A program made the position numbers and the translations under genes. This document shows positions 23,161 to 35,420 of a DNA stretch of 64,000 nt, one piece after another. Every line of letters starts with the position of its first letter. The first letter of the stretch is position 1. The notes under the pieces were generated by a model. It did not search any database and was not told the origin of the DNA. It saw only the letters and a program-made list of their open reading frames with translations. Location: the NCBI GenBank assembly GCA_905250885.1, contig CAJNOQ010000176.1, positions 1 to 64,000 on the forward strand, read 5' to 3'. Source of the stretch: Didymodactylos carnosus. Lineage: Eukaryota; Rotifera; Eurotatoria; Philodinida; Philodinidae.

Positions 23161-25512
23161 TTAAATTTACCGTGACATGTAACGGGAAAAATATGACATT
23201 CTCTCCACCCCCATTAGTCTATTTTAACTAATGAAAGTGATGGAACGGAAAATCCGTTTTTAGATGTATTACGATATGACATTGCCGCCGAAAAAAACGT
23301 TAACAAAATATATATAAAGTCACAGTTAAAACGTGACATTAGTTTTCATGATGCCACGTTTCTACTGTGACTTTTTATGTTTTTGCCGTTACTTTTTTTT
23401 ACAGTGATATATAATGGTCAAGATAATGTACAATGACGAGCTACAATGACTATTCATTGTATCTTATCTTGACCTATGAGAATTATTAGCGCAGCCCTTT
23501 TGTTGTTGTCCATTAGCAACCTTTTCTGACGTTCTTGAAATGTGACATAAAGTTATGAATATAAGGCTGAGTTTGAGTAAATATATTAGATTTAACGTAA
23601 GTTTGATTATTATGTGCTGAAATTAAAGAAAACGTTTAAAATTTCACCGAAGTGGCGGGCAGAAAATGGCGCACGTATACGGTAAGAGTATCAGTGGTTT
23701 CACTGATTCCTGCTGGGATATGGATTTTTTTCTTTTTGTCTTGAACCTTCTAATATCAATGTTATAATGCATCAAATATTATAATCAGAGCTGGTCCGAG
23801 CCGGGGTGAGTGACCTCCCTAATAAACGAAAATAATTCTTTTTCATCATCCAAATGAAAAAAACTTTGCAAATAAAGCTCGCGCAACGAAACAGTTTTTC
23901 TGTCAAAAAATAACTTTATTTTTAGAAAAAATCGTTAAAAAAGAGTCTATTGTTGGTCACTCTTTCCGTCTTGTAGTATGTTCAGATAGATATGTTCGTC
24001 TGTCTTTCTTTTTTACAGCTGAGTTTGGCTGCATTATATTTTAAAGTTACCACAAAGTGGAGGAGAGTGGAAAATTATCTGGACATGAAAAACGTAGGTA
24101 ACACACAGACATTTTTTAAAGTTTCAACGAATGTATCTCGAGAACGATAAGAGAGAGAGACTTGAAATTTTCAACAAATATGTAGGTAAACAAATTCTAT
24201 AATGGCCTTTAACATTTCAACCTCAACCGTCTACCTGTTTGGATTTTATGAGCAAAATAGTGGTCAGTAACGCACAGACAAAAAAGACCCTCTTCTCTCG
24301 GTGGATCTGAAAGAAGTGATAAATCCTGTGAACTACTGCATGTTCATGAATTGCACGAGAGTGGTTTTTGTAGCTGAAAATTAGGGCTGTCTTTTGTTGA
24401 AAAGAAAACATTGATACCTTGAAAAACGACTGAGTTATTGACAAAACACTAGGTAATGCACAGACACGAATTTTAAAAAAAAATTCCTAAGTCTAAAATA
24501 TTATTTCGTATTTGGAAATATAACTGCAGAATATCAACATAATGATGTTCATTTGTATTTCAAGCAGCCACCACTGTTTGCATGTTAATGTTTTCACTAA
24601 TGCTTATACAAGTTTGTGTTGAAGACAAAACGATACAGTATAGTCACAGGGGGAAAATCGTATTTTCTGAAAAATTCGTCTTTTGCAATTTCCTTAATCT
24701 GAATAATAAAATAAGCATTGCGACAGTAATCAGCGTGTCCGATAGCCTATGTATCATGTGTTTGTGAAATTCGTAGGGCTCAGGTTTGGCCGCTAGGTAG
24801 GTCCTCGGAGATTGCCTCTAGCATCCGAACCATGATAGATGGAGGTGTGGGACGTGTGTCAGATCGTAGAGCGACGTCTGATCTATACCCACACGTATTA
24901 AGAACAATATCTTTTTTTTTGAATAACAGGCTCAGACTTTTTCTTTCGAAAGGTACACCATGTCAGAGCTGTTGGATAAGACTCATTTTAGCATAGGGTT
25001 ACGTCCCCGTGTGTTCTCTTTTATAATCCCAAAACCGCAGTTCTCTAGCTCATTCGGTTCTTCAGTTATTCAAAAAACATCCGACTGCATTATATTTTGA
25101 AATGGACAGTATTAAGTCTTTTTCTGTCGAAACAGCATTGTGAAGACCTTTTTTCTTCAAATTTTCTCCTGACGATGTTGTCCAGAAATTCCTTCAAAAA
25201 GTTCGTGTTTTTATCTTCGGTTGTATTCCAAATTAAGTAGTCAGCCACAAAAATCATGCAATTATATCGGACTTCAAGTTATAGCTGAAACAAATAACTT
25301 TCAGCCGGTCTATGTATGTGTTAATATGAGGCGCCCAAAAGGTCCTGTCTGTGCGTTACCAAGTTTCTCAGCACTAAAGCATTTGGACGAAAAACCAATA
25401 TGTGCATTAAATAATGCATCAGAAGTAAGCGAAAGATCAATGAGAGTTTAAAAATAAATCGCTTTAGTTTAATCAAAAAATAAACTAAACTCGTTTTTCG
25501 GTAAGGCATAGA
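23161..25512. other. Gene-free stretch with recurring CACAGAC phrase
   Basis: TAACACACAGAC (24101), TAACGCACAGAC (24269) and TAATGCACAGAC (24456) occur in direct order, and GTCTGTGCGTTA (inverted) near 25348, each next to AT-rich sequence. A hairpin-forming GC-richer segment sits at 24847-24896. An old composite element is likely but unresolved. Confidence 0.4.
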
Positions 25513-25935
25513 CATCGATTCAGGGCTGGAACCGATCCGGCTGGTAGAGACCAGTATTTCACCGGTTGAAACATCTGCTCTTTTATCCTGTTTTTCGTCA
25601 ATAAAAACTAAAATTTCACGTCTTTTTCAGTCTGAATAAATAAGACGATGCTCAATAAGACAGATATTATTTTCATCACTTGTTTTAAGGTTAAGTATTA
25701 CAGACTCATTATTATGAAGGTTCTCGCAAACTAGGTTCTTCGCCAACTATTTCATGTCTCAGGAAAATTCTTTCTGAAAATCGATTTCAAAAAACTTCGC
25801 CAGGTTTTCGTCGGTTTTTGCCGATTTGAGTTATTATTCCAACCGGCCCGTTTACTGGTCAGCCTCGTCCGGTTACACTTTCAGACCGGCCGGACCGGAT
25901 CAGTCTACCTTTTCTCAACCAGCTCTGCATCGATT
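25513..25935. mobile_element. hAT-type non-autonomous element with 8-bp target-site duplication
   Basis: The element proper is 25521-25927 (407 bp). Ends are CAGGGCTGG and CCAGCTCTG, the CAGNGCTG-type terminus typical of hAT transposons. It is flanked by an exact 8-bp direct repeat CATCGATT at 25513-25520 and 25928-25935, the duplication length of hAT. The arms are rich in CCGG/ACCGG/CTGG words (CCGGCTGG, CACCGG, ACCGGCC, GGCCGGACCGG) that probably serve as subterminal transposase sites by analogy with other hATs. The centre is AT-rich and non-coding. Confidence 0.88.
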
Positions 25936-27967
25936 TATTCTAGTTTTTTAAAAGATTTTTCTCATAGCAAAAACGATCTAGGAAACTTTTAAATAGAGAT
26001 GAAAAGAAAGCCCAGACTCTGCACTTCAGAATTATATAAGATACTTCATGATTATCTCTTTCATTCTTTCATTGTATACTTTTTTCTTGTACCATCATCA
26101 ATCATACAATATTGGTAGTGATCCATGATTTTGTTTGACCTATGTTTTTTTATTTATTAAGCATGAACAAATAGAACAAAAGACAGTGTCCTATGCAGAA
26201 AAGTGTGTTTTACAATTTGATAATTTTTAATTTTGCTTACTATTAACTCGTACTTTAATCATGCTGGTCGACCGTTAACGGTTTTTCATGCAGAGGAAAA
26301 AAGAAATTCATAAGAATGAACCCTACCTGAACAAAGATTCTCATTTCTTAGAGATTTGCACCGTAGGGGCGAAATATTTTCCGTTAGCTCTTAAATGTTT
26401 TCCCAATCGGAGAAAAAAACGTTAACATTGATGCTAAAGTGAAAGTTGAGTTTTTTCGGTATGTGATCAAAATCGAGTACCAAAGAATAAAAGAATTATC
26501 TCCTTCTGTTGAAAAATGGTGACGGTGTGAACGTTTTTGTGAGTGTCTGTGACATCCATTAATGATTTGTTCTGAAAATTTCATATCTTATCTTCAAATA
26601 AAGACTCTACGGATTTTAAAATACTTTGTTACTTAATACTAGTTTTTTACCTCTCTGAGTTTTCATTTCCGCCGAAAAAAACTTTAAATTCATAGGGAGC
26701 ATGAAGTTCTGTATTTTATTAGATTATTTTGAACATAAATTTTAGGAAACTATGACCAAAAGGTAAAAAAAAGTTAAAACTTTTGTCTATGCGCAAAAAG
26801 AACAAGAATTCGAAGAGAAATAAAGACTTTTATTTTCGTACTTTTAAATTGCTAATATTTTTCGATCAACGAACTGAAGATCATAGTTCAATAAAATTCA
26901 AGCAACTAAGAGAGAGTTGACAGTCCTGAAAAAATTAGGACAATTTTTATAAGAATCAAATAAGAATCTTGTGAGAATTTCATAAAAAAGTGACAAGAAT
27001 TGTTCGAAATTCTTGTCATTTGCTGTATCACAACATCCGAATTGCACTAATAGTGATGAACTTGTTTTTTTCGGGTAGTTTTTCGAGAAATTCCTGTCAA
27101 TTTAATCTTTACGTACAATAGTCTTATTTTTTCTTGCCCTTGATGGTGGTTATTATTGATTGACTATACAACTGTAAAAGTTTTAATGAGCTGGTATACT
27201 GGACCTTGCTGCAATATCAATAGCTTAATTAAATCAGTAATTTCATTTTGATTGTCATCTTGATTATATTCTTGTTCTTGGTCATTATTCTAACAAATTT
27301 TTAGAAACGATTGTTTGAACAGTAAATCATACAATGTGCGTTTGTGTTATTAGGATTTTTTAATTTTTCTTTTAGATGTCCTTTAGATCACAAGTGAGAT
27401 TATACAGAGAATTAAAGGCATAGCCTCTATTTTTTATGTAATCTCACCTATTTTTTGTCTTGATTTTACCGATCGTTTGGCAACGTGGGCTTAATTTATT
27501 TATGTGCTTACTCATCATTTGCATATTTTTTTGTGTATGTTTTATTATTTATCTCATTATGATTATAGTTTGACTTTTTGTCATGTTATTAGAATCGCAC
27601 GATTTTTTGTCTGTATGCGTATTAACTATTATTTTTGCCATAATATGTCTCGTGATCGATCTTCTAATCGCGACTGATAGTGTGATATCCTACTCAAAAA
27701 ATGAACAGAACCTATGTTCAAATGTATTTGAATCCAGTCTATTTTGATGAAAAATTCTCTAAATATCAGTTAATGGGCATGGTATATAGATCTCCCCGTC
27801 TATGGCTTCTTTATTATTCATTCATTCATTCATTCTACGTAGATGTGGGATTATCAAACATTTCAATCAGTTTGATTAAGACGGTTCGATCAATTCAATT
27901 ATTTTTTTTAACCAGAACATTCTCCTGAAGCATTAAAATTTCTCCTTCAATAATTAATGAAAAATAG
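25936..27967. other. AT-rich stretch upstream of the 28-kb gene
   Basis: Contains a half-element of the AAGAATCTTG family (about 26940-27025) and a small hairpin (GTGAGATTA / TAATCTCAC, about 27396-27448). It probably also contains upstream exons of the gene that follows, which I could not define: a frame at 27701-27781 does not join in phase. Confidence 0.4.
26940..27025. repeat. Half-element related to the 18.2 and 21.5 kb hairpins
   Basis: TTTATAAGAATCAAATAAGA, ATCTTGTGAGAATTTCATAA and AAAGTGACAAGAATT match the arm sequences of the other two copies; ACAAGAATT / AATTCTTGT gives a short internal hairpin. Confidence 0.5.
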
Positions 27968-29640
27968 GCAAAAGGCAAAACGTGAAAAAGTAACGGTATC
28001 AAACCGTGATTTGAAACGAAAACAAACTGTATTCACGCAGAAAGATAAAAAACATGTACAAGTGAGTTCTAAAGTTTCGTTGCTTTTTCTTCATGTACTC
28101 AGATAAAGTTCCTAATTGTCAATGTTTCTACTAGATTTCATCGGATTACGATAGTGAACACTCAAATAGTCAACAGTTTCATCCAGATGATCGTTTTCAG
28201 CCGTCTTTATATACACCTAACAGACGTCCAGTTGTAAGACGAATTCAACGACAACGTTCATGCTTTGAATATTTCAGAGAATGTTTTACTTGTTTTCGCC
28301 ATCGAGATGTACCTCAACTTATAGAAGCAGAAAACTATATGCCATTTTATATTCCGGACGAATATTTTGATCGACCGAATTACTTCCATTCACATCCAAT
28401 TGAATGGCATCTTCATGATGATCTTACTCTAAATCGTCCATTATGTAAACGACATTCTGTTCATCGATACTCAAATATCGATGATAATGAACTCTTACGA
28501 GAGCAGAAATCTCTTAGACAAAAAACTCAAGCAATTTCACATCTAAATAGTCCAAGAGACAGTGTTACATCTGTGGCATCACCGGACGATTTTGTTCCAA
28601 AACAAGAGTATTTACATCGTCGACGAAGTTCTGTTCATTTTAAAGATGAGCAAGCTTCAAATAAAGAAATTGTGTCTGATAAGTCGACTGAAACAAAGCA
28701 GGAAATTCAAGGAGAAGTTGCTTGTCGGAATAATGAAGACGATATATGGACGACAGTGACAATTGGTCAAGAGACTACAACACAATCTGGTCATTTTAAT
28801 CGGCTTTCTCTCGAAAATGTAACAATCGTATCTGAAAATAACGATCATGTATTAGACATCCCTAAAATAGATACATATGATAGCACGCACCTACGCGATA
28901 CGTGTGAATCATTGTTACCATTCCCAGATGAATTTGATGTAAAAGTCAATCAACATCAACCATTTAACAGCCACAAAATGAATACTAATTTTTCTACAAA
29001 GAACTCACATAAATCATTGTCCCACATAAAGAAACAATTTGACTCTTTATCACCTAAACAAAAATCACCGTCACCATCAGTATCTAACATCATTCATGAT
29101 AATAAAACTCGTTCGTTGAAAAAACTAAATAAAATTGATGACAGACAAGAACAATCTCAAACTGATACTCTATTTACACTACCAGCAAATAATAATTCGT
29201 TATTATTATCACCAAAACACCAAAATGTTGACGATAATTCATCATCCTCTTCCTACCTTAATGAAATAAAACCATTTGAAGAAATTAATACAGAAGGAAG
29301 ATACAATTACATTGATTTAGCCGAAACATTAAAATCAAATGTTCAACGATTAAGAAACACATTTGTTACAATTAAACAGCGAGAAAATAATAATAATAAT
29401 AATAATAATACAAAACAACAAACTGAAACCAAGATTATATCTCAAAATGTGTATGAAACGACGAATTTCTATGATATTTTTAGCAGTGGAACAGTTGAAA
29501 ATGCCAACAACACTATTATCATGAATAATAATATACTTGAATCAAATAATAGATTAGCTTATGCAGAATTATTACCGATTATGAATAATTCAAGAAATAT
29601 TGAAAATAATCAAAATTCATTAAATCATTATTTAAAATAG
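27968..29640 (+). CDS. Unrecognised hydrophilic Asn/Ser-rich protein, 3' two exons
   Basis: Two exons join in phase: 27968-28061 (after AAAAATAG, donor GTGAGT) and 28135-29640 (after CTACTAG). The first begins with the last base of a split codon, so the gene must have at least one more upstream exon. The visible protein is about 532 residues. It starts with a Lys/Arg-rich stretch (KAKREK, LKRKQT). A short Cys/aromatic block (CFEYFRECFTCFRHRD) and an acidic/aromatic segment (MPFYIPDEYFD) follow, then a long polar, presumably disordered tail rich in Ser, Asn, Gln and Lys with an Asn run near the end (AAT repeats at 29388-29409). No membrane segment or catalytic motif is visible in this part. 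It could be the cytoplasmic tail of a membrane protein whose other exons were not found. Family unknown. Confidence 0.65.
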
Positions 29641-32192
29641 ATTCATTTTCAAAAAAATTCAATTCAAATGTACGTATAATTTGTAATGCTACTTCAATAT
29701 GAATAATCAATCGAAAACTTGATGAATCATTTTTATTAATGTGTAGAGATCAACGGGAAATGACAATTTATTATTAATTGAATCTTTTCGGTTTTTTTTT
29801 TCTATATTTGTCAGTTTATTTAATTCTCTCTCGTGTTACAAAAAATGATGTCTACAACGATACTGTTAATTTATGCTTGATTTCCGATTAAAAAAGAATT
29901 TCTGTTACGATCGACTAAATTGTCTAATATAATTTGTGTTCTGGATGCGAAAATGATCAAGAGTTTTATTAATGCATAATACACACAATTGTTGTATATC
30001 ATAGTCGAGATTGGAAAATTAACAGCTCTTCTTAGCGATGAAGCAGATTGATTATTCAAAGAAGAGACTATATTTTAGTCTAAAAAATTTTTTTTTTCTT
30101 TTCACCATAAAAGATTATCTTCTACACTATACAATTGACTCTAATCAGTACTTCAAATAGTTGCTATTCTTTTCTTTTTTTTTTTCTTTCTCTTTCTATG
30201 TTCATCTATCATGTATACTCTCACTCATTACAACACTTCTTTGACAAGCTTCATCTAAGTATTCTGGATATATTCCTATAAACTCTAATCATCAGGTTTA
30301 ATTGGATATTTTACAACAATAAAATAAATAAATATATAAATCTGTATGAAAGAAAAGAAAGGTATCATCATTTATGAAATTGTTAAAAAAAGATATAAAT
30401 AAATAATGATATACATTTGAATACACACACCTCTTAAAATGAATCACAGTTCATTTTTCCAATAGACGTCTAATATGTTAAGTGTGTAAAACAAAAAATA
30501 AAAAAAAATAAAAGGAAAATGAGTTAAACGATCATTTTAGATAGAATAGACCATTTTCATCATAATATATTTTCTTTTTTTTCCCAAAATATAGACATAA
30601 TCGACATTTTTTTTTTTTTTTTTTTATAGTACACTGTACTTTCTCTCGTTACAATTAGATGAGATGCCTGTCATCAAACCAATCATTCATTTCTATTTTT
30701 TTAATCTTCAATAAACTCATCATTTGTCTTGTTGTTATTTTATAGTAGTTTTCAGATTTTTTTGTTTAGTTTTTCTAAACTGTTTCTTACAATAATCAGT
30801 AACCTATTTATTCGATATCAAAGTTTAGTCTAAGTAGGTAGATGATTTTTTTTTTTTTTTTTTTTTCTATACACTATATTGTACAGAGAAACAAACTATT
30901 TAAAGAATTAATAAATGTTTAAAGAAATTATTCAATTATGTATATAATAGAGAAGAATGAGATATGAACTATTTTTACTATATCTAATGCAATAAAAAAT
31001 AAATCAGATATTGTCTCCTTTGTTTCTATTTTTAAGACATCAATTTACACATTTACACGGATATAATCTTTGTGAGAAAACCATAATACTAGTGTGTTGT
31101 CGCGATACTTTTTCCTAAATGATTGTCACTAGTCTATAAATACAAGTGCTTCTTTTTTCTTCTTTTTTTTTTATTCAAGAGCGAAGAAAAAAGAAAATTG
31201 TTGTTTTTAAAACCATCTGTACATGATTTCATTTTCATCTAAAAAAAAAATATATATATATATATAGATATATATAAGATATATTTTTCTGTTGATCGCC
31301 GCATTAACACTGGTAGATAGAGCAATTGAAAAAACTTATACGGGAAAAATATGACACTTTTCTCCGGATGGACATTACAGAGTGTGTTTTTTTTTTACAA
31401 GGTAACTATTCTAAATTTGAGAGTGAGAAAAAAAACAAATACTTTTAAGTAAAATAGTCCAGAAGAGGATACTTCTATCTATATAAACTCTATATATTTA
31501 TCTATCAGTCTTTTGTTTATTTATTAGAGCTTATTAACGAAAAATAAGTTCACTAGATAATCGTTTTTCTTCTATTCTATGTAGAAAAATGTTGTAAAAA
31601 GAAACAAAAAATGACAGGAAATCATGCTTTTCATTTTTCTATTCTATGTTTTTTTCCATATTTTATTATATTAAGATTTTTTTAGGCTATTATCGTATCG
31701 TTCTATACAGAAAATTTGTGGATAATATAACGTATATACTCTCACTTCTTCCTTTTTAATAGATAAAATATAGATTATACATAAAGATGTCTATAATCAA
31801 TCTCCCATATCAAAAAGATTCATTTTTGACAAAATTGTTTATGAATGCACAACGCAATTTTTTGATGGTAAGTACATCTTTATTATATGAGAAACTAGAG
31901 TCTTCAATGTTTTTGATAAAAATTTTAGTTCAATCGAATCATTTTTTTCGAAGGGTCGTAATGTGACTAGATGAAATCTGAAATTTTCCAGAAAACCTAT
32001 AGAAAAAACTTAACATCAAATTCTAAGCCAAAAAGAATACATCGACTGTCTTTTTCGATATTCTATCTTTGATGTAAATTTGGAGTCAATCAAATTTTCT
32101 TTCCGCGTTTTGCCAACAAGGTCGAAAAAGGGAAAGGATGCTCTTAGTCATAGTTTTTTTTTTCATCAGAACATTTTCAAGCTTAGAACTAG
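29641..32192. other. AT-rich stretch after the 28-kb gene
   Basis: Poly-T tracts (30609-30626, 30847-30866), TA microsatellite (31250-31276) and several AATAAA signals; part is likely 3' UTR. No gene seen. The phrase ACGGGAAAAATATGACA at about 31340 also occurs at 23182. Confidence 0.4.
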
Positions 32193-32539
32193 GCATGCAC
32201 CAATTTCAAGCAAATACTTATAAAGATCACTATATTTTTCGCTATTAAGCGTTTCCAGTTCCGACCGAATTTTTTCCTACAAGAAAAAGCTCCAGTTTCA
32301 TCTTCTCCATCAGTTAATACAAATTAAAAACTGTTACATCAGGCGGAAAATCCGTAAGAATTGATGAAATTTGCAAAAAATAGAAGTTTTAATGGCTGAT
32401 TTAATAGTTTTAATTTGTATTAACGAATAGAGGAGATGAAAATGTTTTTTCTTGTAGAAAAATCCGGTCGGAAATGGGAATGCTTAATAGCAAAAAATAT
32501 AGTGATCTTTATAAGTGTTCGCTTGAAATTGGTGCGTGC
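32193..32539. mobile_element. 347-bp hairpin MITE
   Basis: The ends GCATGCACCAATTTCAAGC and GCTTGAAATTGGTGCGTGC are inverted. The arms of about 130 bp (TTATAAAGATCACTATATTTTT, CATCTTCTCC, TTAATACAAATTAAAACTG against their complements) show scattered changes; the loop is about 80 bp. No clear target duplication. Confidence 0.8.
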
Positions 32540-35322
32540 TTTATAACCATTATCGATATCGACCTGTTTCATATATCTTTTTTTTTATTCTTTATGATAT
32601 AGATAGAAAAGTTAGTACTTAATATGAATGACGTATTAGGTTATCAAAAACAACGACACATAGATAATCTATATTGACGCCTATTATTTATTAATGATTA
32701 CATTTGTCCTAATTCGATCAAGGAATAGGATGTTGCGGATTTTACTGTTTGATTTTGTCATATTTTGACTGGTAAATACCAGTTGTCATCTATTTTATAA
32801 ACAAAAGCACTAAAAAACTAACAAAAGAGAAAGGTAATTAGCGTATTTAGAGATCAGAACTTCAAGGAATTTTGTTTTAAACAGTTAATGTAAATCTCTC
32901 GAAACTCTGTTCTATCTGATATTTTAAAGTTTTTCGACTTTGAGTAACAACGTGATATGGCATACAAAACTGTCCAGAGATAATGTTAAGGAACATGGGC
33001 TATTCTTTTCGCGTACTGAATCAAGTTAAAAGAAAATAGATTTATTCAATTAGTTTGTCCAAATTCAATCCTATTCTTTCTAATCCTTCTGCAAATGTCA
33101 CTTCAGTCTGTTTAAAATGAATAAGAGAAAGAGGCATACACGAGGTCAAGTAACATTTTACACATACACTCAGACACATTGTTATTTTATTCTTAATTAA
33201 TTTTATTTCCATATTCCAAGAAAAATTTCAAGGAGTATTTCTTCTTTTCTTTTCTTATTTCTGTATAGTAGTAATCTATGTATGATTCGATTCGAAAAAT
33301 ACATTTTGTATCCATTCTAAATATCAATTTTTTGTTATAAGATTTGTAGAAGATCTTCAAGGCTCGATACACGTGTCATCAATTTTAGCAGAAAATAAAA
33401 CATCATCATCATCGTTCATTTATAAAAGATTAAGATACTTAGAATGAGAGAAAAAAAGAATCCTGTCTGACAACAATAATTCATAAATTTTCTTCTAACC
33501 ATAACAAAATATGCTATATTCACTTACCATCAAGAATATATCTTATCTTTTGTACGTGGAAAAGTCTCTATTAGAGATTATCTGTGTTATTATTTATTGG
33601 GCAAAAATAAACTCAGATAATTCATTTTATCATTCAAAAACAAAAAAGTACACCTGAAACGGATGTTTTGGTACATAAACAACGGATGAACATTATACTT
33701 TTTCTTTTTTTAAGTCTCTTCTCTATTCATATATTTTTCAGTATTAATTTCAGTCATCTACTTAAAAACTAAGATTTATTATATATAGTTAACATTTGGT
33801 ACAAAATATGATTAGATCTTATGAAATTTTCATAAATATTTAACATCTGCACGTGTTTGATAATTATTTTGTCTTGTTAAACGATGAAAAATGTCGTTTA
33901 TTCACATTAAAATTCTTCTTATCTTAAAAAATAATTTATGACATGTTCAAAAAAAAAAAATACGGGAAAAATAGAGTTTTGTATATATACTATATATAAA
34001 AAGTGAGGATCGTCAAACATTTTTTGACAAACGAACTCCTCGGTAATAGAGAGTAATCTAGAGTTTCCTTTTTTTCACTTTATTTTCTGTTCGTTTTTTT
34101 TGTTTTTGCAATCTTATATGTGCTTGTTACTCGTGATATAACTATCGGCCTATGTGTAAGAGATGTGATGTAAACACGCAAACGAAAATTGGCATTTAAT
34201 TTTTTTATTTCCTTTCATGTCAAGGACAGCACAAACACACACACACATCCATACACTATTGTCTACAATAAAAACAAAAAAATTGCATTAGTTGTTGTTT
34301 TCTTACTGCCAATTAATCAAAAACTTATTCGTCTTTAAACTTTTCTTCCTTTATCTACACATCTGTATTATTGACAGACGGAAATTTCTTTGTAAGAAGA
34401 AAATTTCTCTTAGAAAGTATTTAGTGTACTTAAAAAAATCAAAATCGGAATAAAATGATATTGTATTGACATGAAAAACAGCGTCATTGAACAGCTTCAT
34501 AACATGGAATAAATAATTTAAAATATATATCTTAGTTTTGTTAAAACTTATTATGTTTAGAAAGACATCATGAATTTCATGTTTTTATTTTATGAATTAA
34601 TTGATGTTATTAATATATTACATTAATTAAACATTTTTTTTTTTGCAATATAAATTTTATATTAGTATATTTCAGATAAAAATTTAAAAATATTTTGATC
34701 ATTTTAATTAAGAAGTAACAAGTTAATAAGAGATACCTATTCGATCTCTTCTCATAATTACTCTTTAATAGTGAAAAATTCATTCAGGTGAGTGTTAAAT
34801 AAGCTGAATTAACGTATTCATGCAAATATCTTACTAGTTGTACATCTATTTCTTAATCTAAAGGTATTATCACTATCGACTGTAAAAGATTCAGATGACT
34901 TAGCAAGAAGAAGAAGAAGAAAAAATAGCCTGCCATTTATCTATCATTATCGGATTTAGAATGTTGATAAATAAACTTGTCGATTTCAAGTAGCTCGATA
35001 TATTTTTTGTACAGGAAAATCTTCAAACATAGTCACTAACATCTTTGTTAATTATCAATCACAAAAACAAGTCTGATGTAGAAGTTTTTCGCCTAATTAC
35101 TCAAGCTTTTCATACATGAACCATATAATAGTTTTACGATAAGTCAGAAGAACTTGTCTACTACTTCTCTACGATATATTTCTTTTTAGTTTTATTTTAC
35201 TTTAAGAAGTGATGCAAAAATAATTACACATGTATAGAAAACTCCAGAAGGAGTCCTCTTGAGGTACTGACAACTACGATGTTAGTCCTCGCCATAAATA
35301 GTTTTGTTCTATATATATAGAT

Positions 35323-35420
35323 CTAATGATTAATTATTCACTGAGATCAATAGGTAAATGAATTTTGTTCGCTACTGTTCTTTTCTTGTATCATTCGATT
35401 TGTATTTATCTTAACAAAAC
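35323..35420 (+). pseudogene. Relic of a GPCR exon 2 / intron 2 boundary
   Basis: About 98 bp (CTAATGATTAATTATTCA, then ATCAATAGGTAAAT, then intron-like sequence ending TGTATTTAT.TT.AACAAA) match 39878-39975, the end of exon 2 plus the start of intron 2 of the GPCR 4.5 kb downstream, with scattered differences. The copied part includes the donor site, so it arose at DNA level. No neighbouring exons of the gene were found near it. Confidence 0.7.

Noticed and set aside
23787-23806. CAGAGCTGGTCCGAGCC as a hAT end pairing with 25927
   Set aside because: The right end at 25927 already pairs with 25521 and both share an exact 8-bp duplication, so the 23.8-kb site has no partner. It may be a remnant end.
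24780-24900. GC-richer, hairpin-forming segment as a possible tRNA or SINE head
   Set aside because: No cloverleaf with proper A and B boxes in order could be drawn on either strand.
27701-27928. 75-codon frame as an upstream exon of the 28-kb gene
   Set aside because: Its possible donor does not join in phase with the exon starting at 27968.
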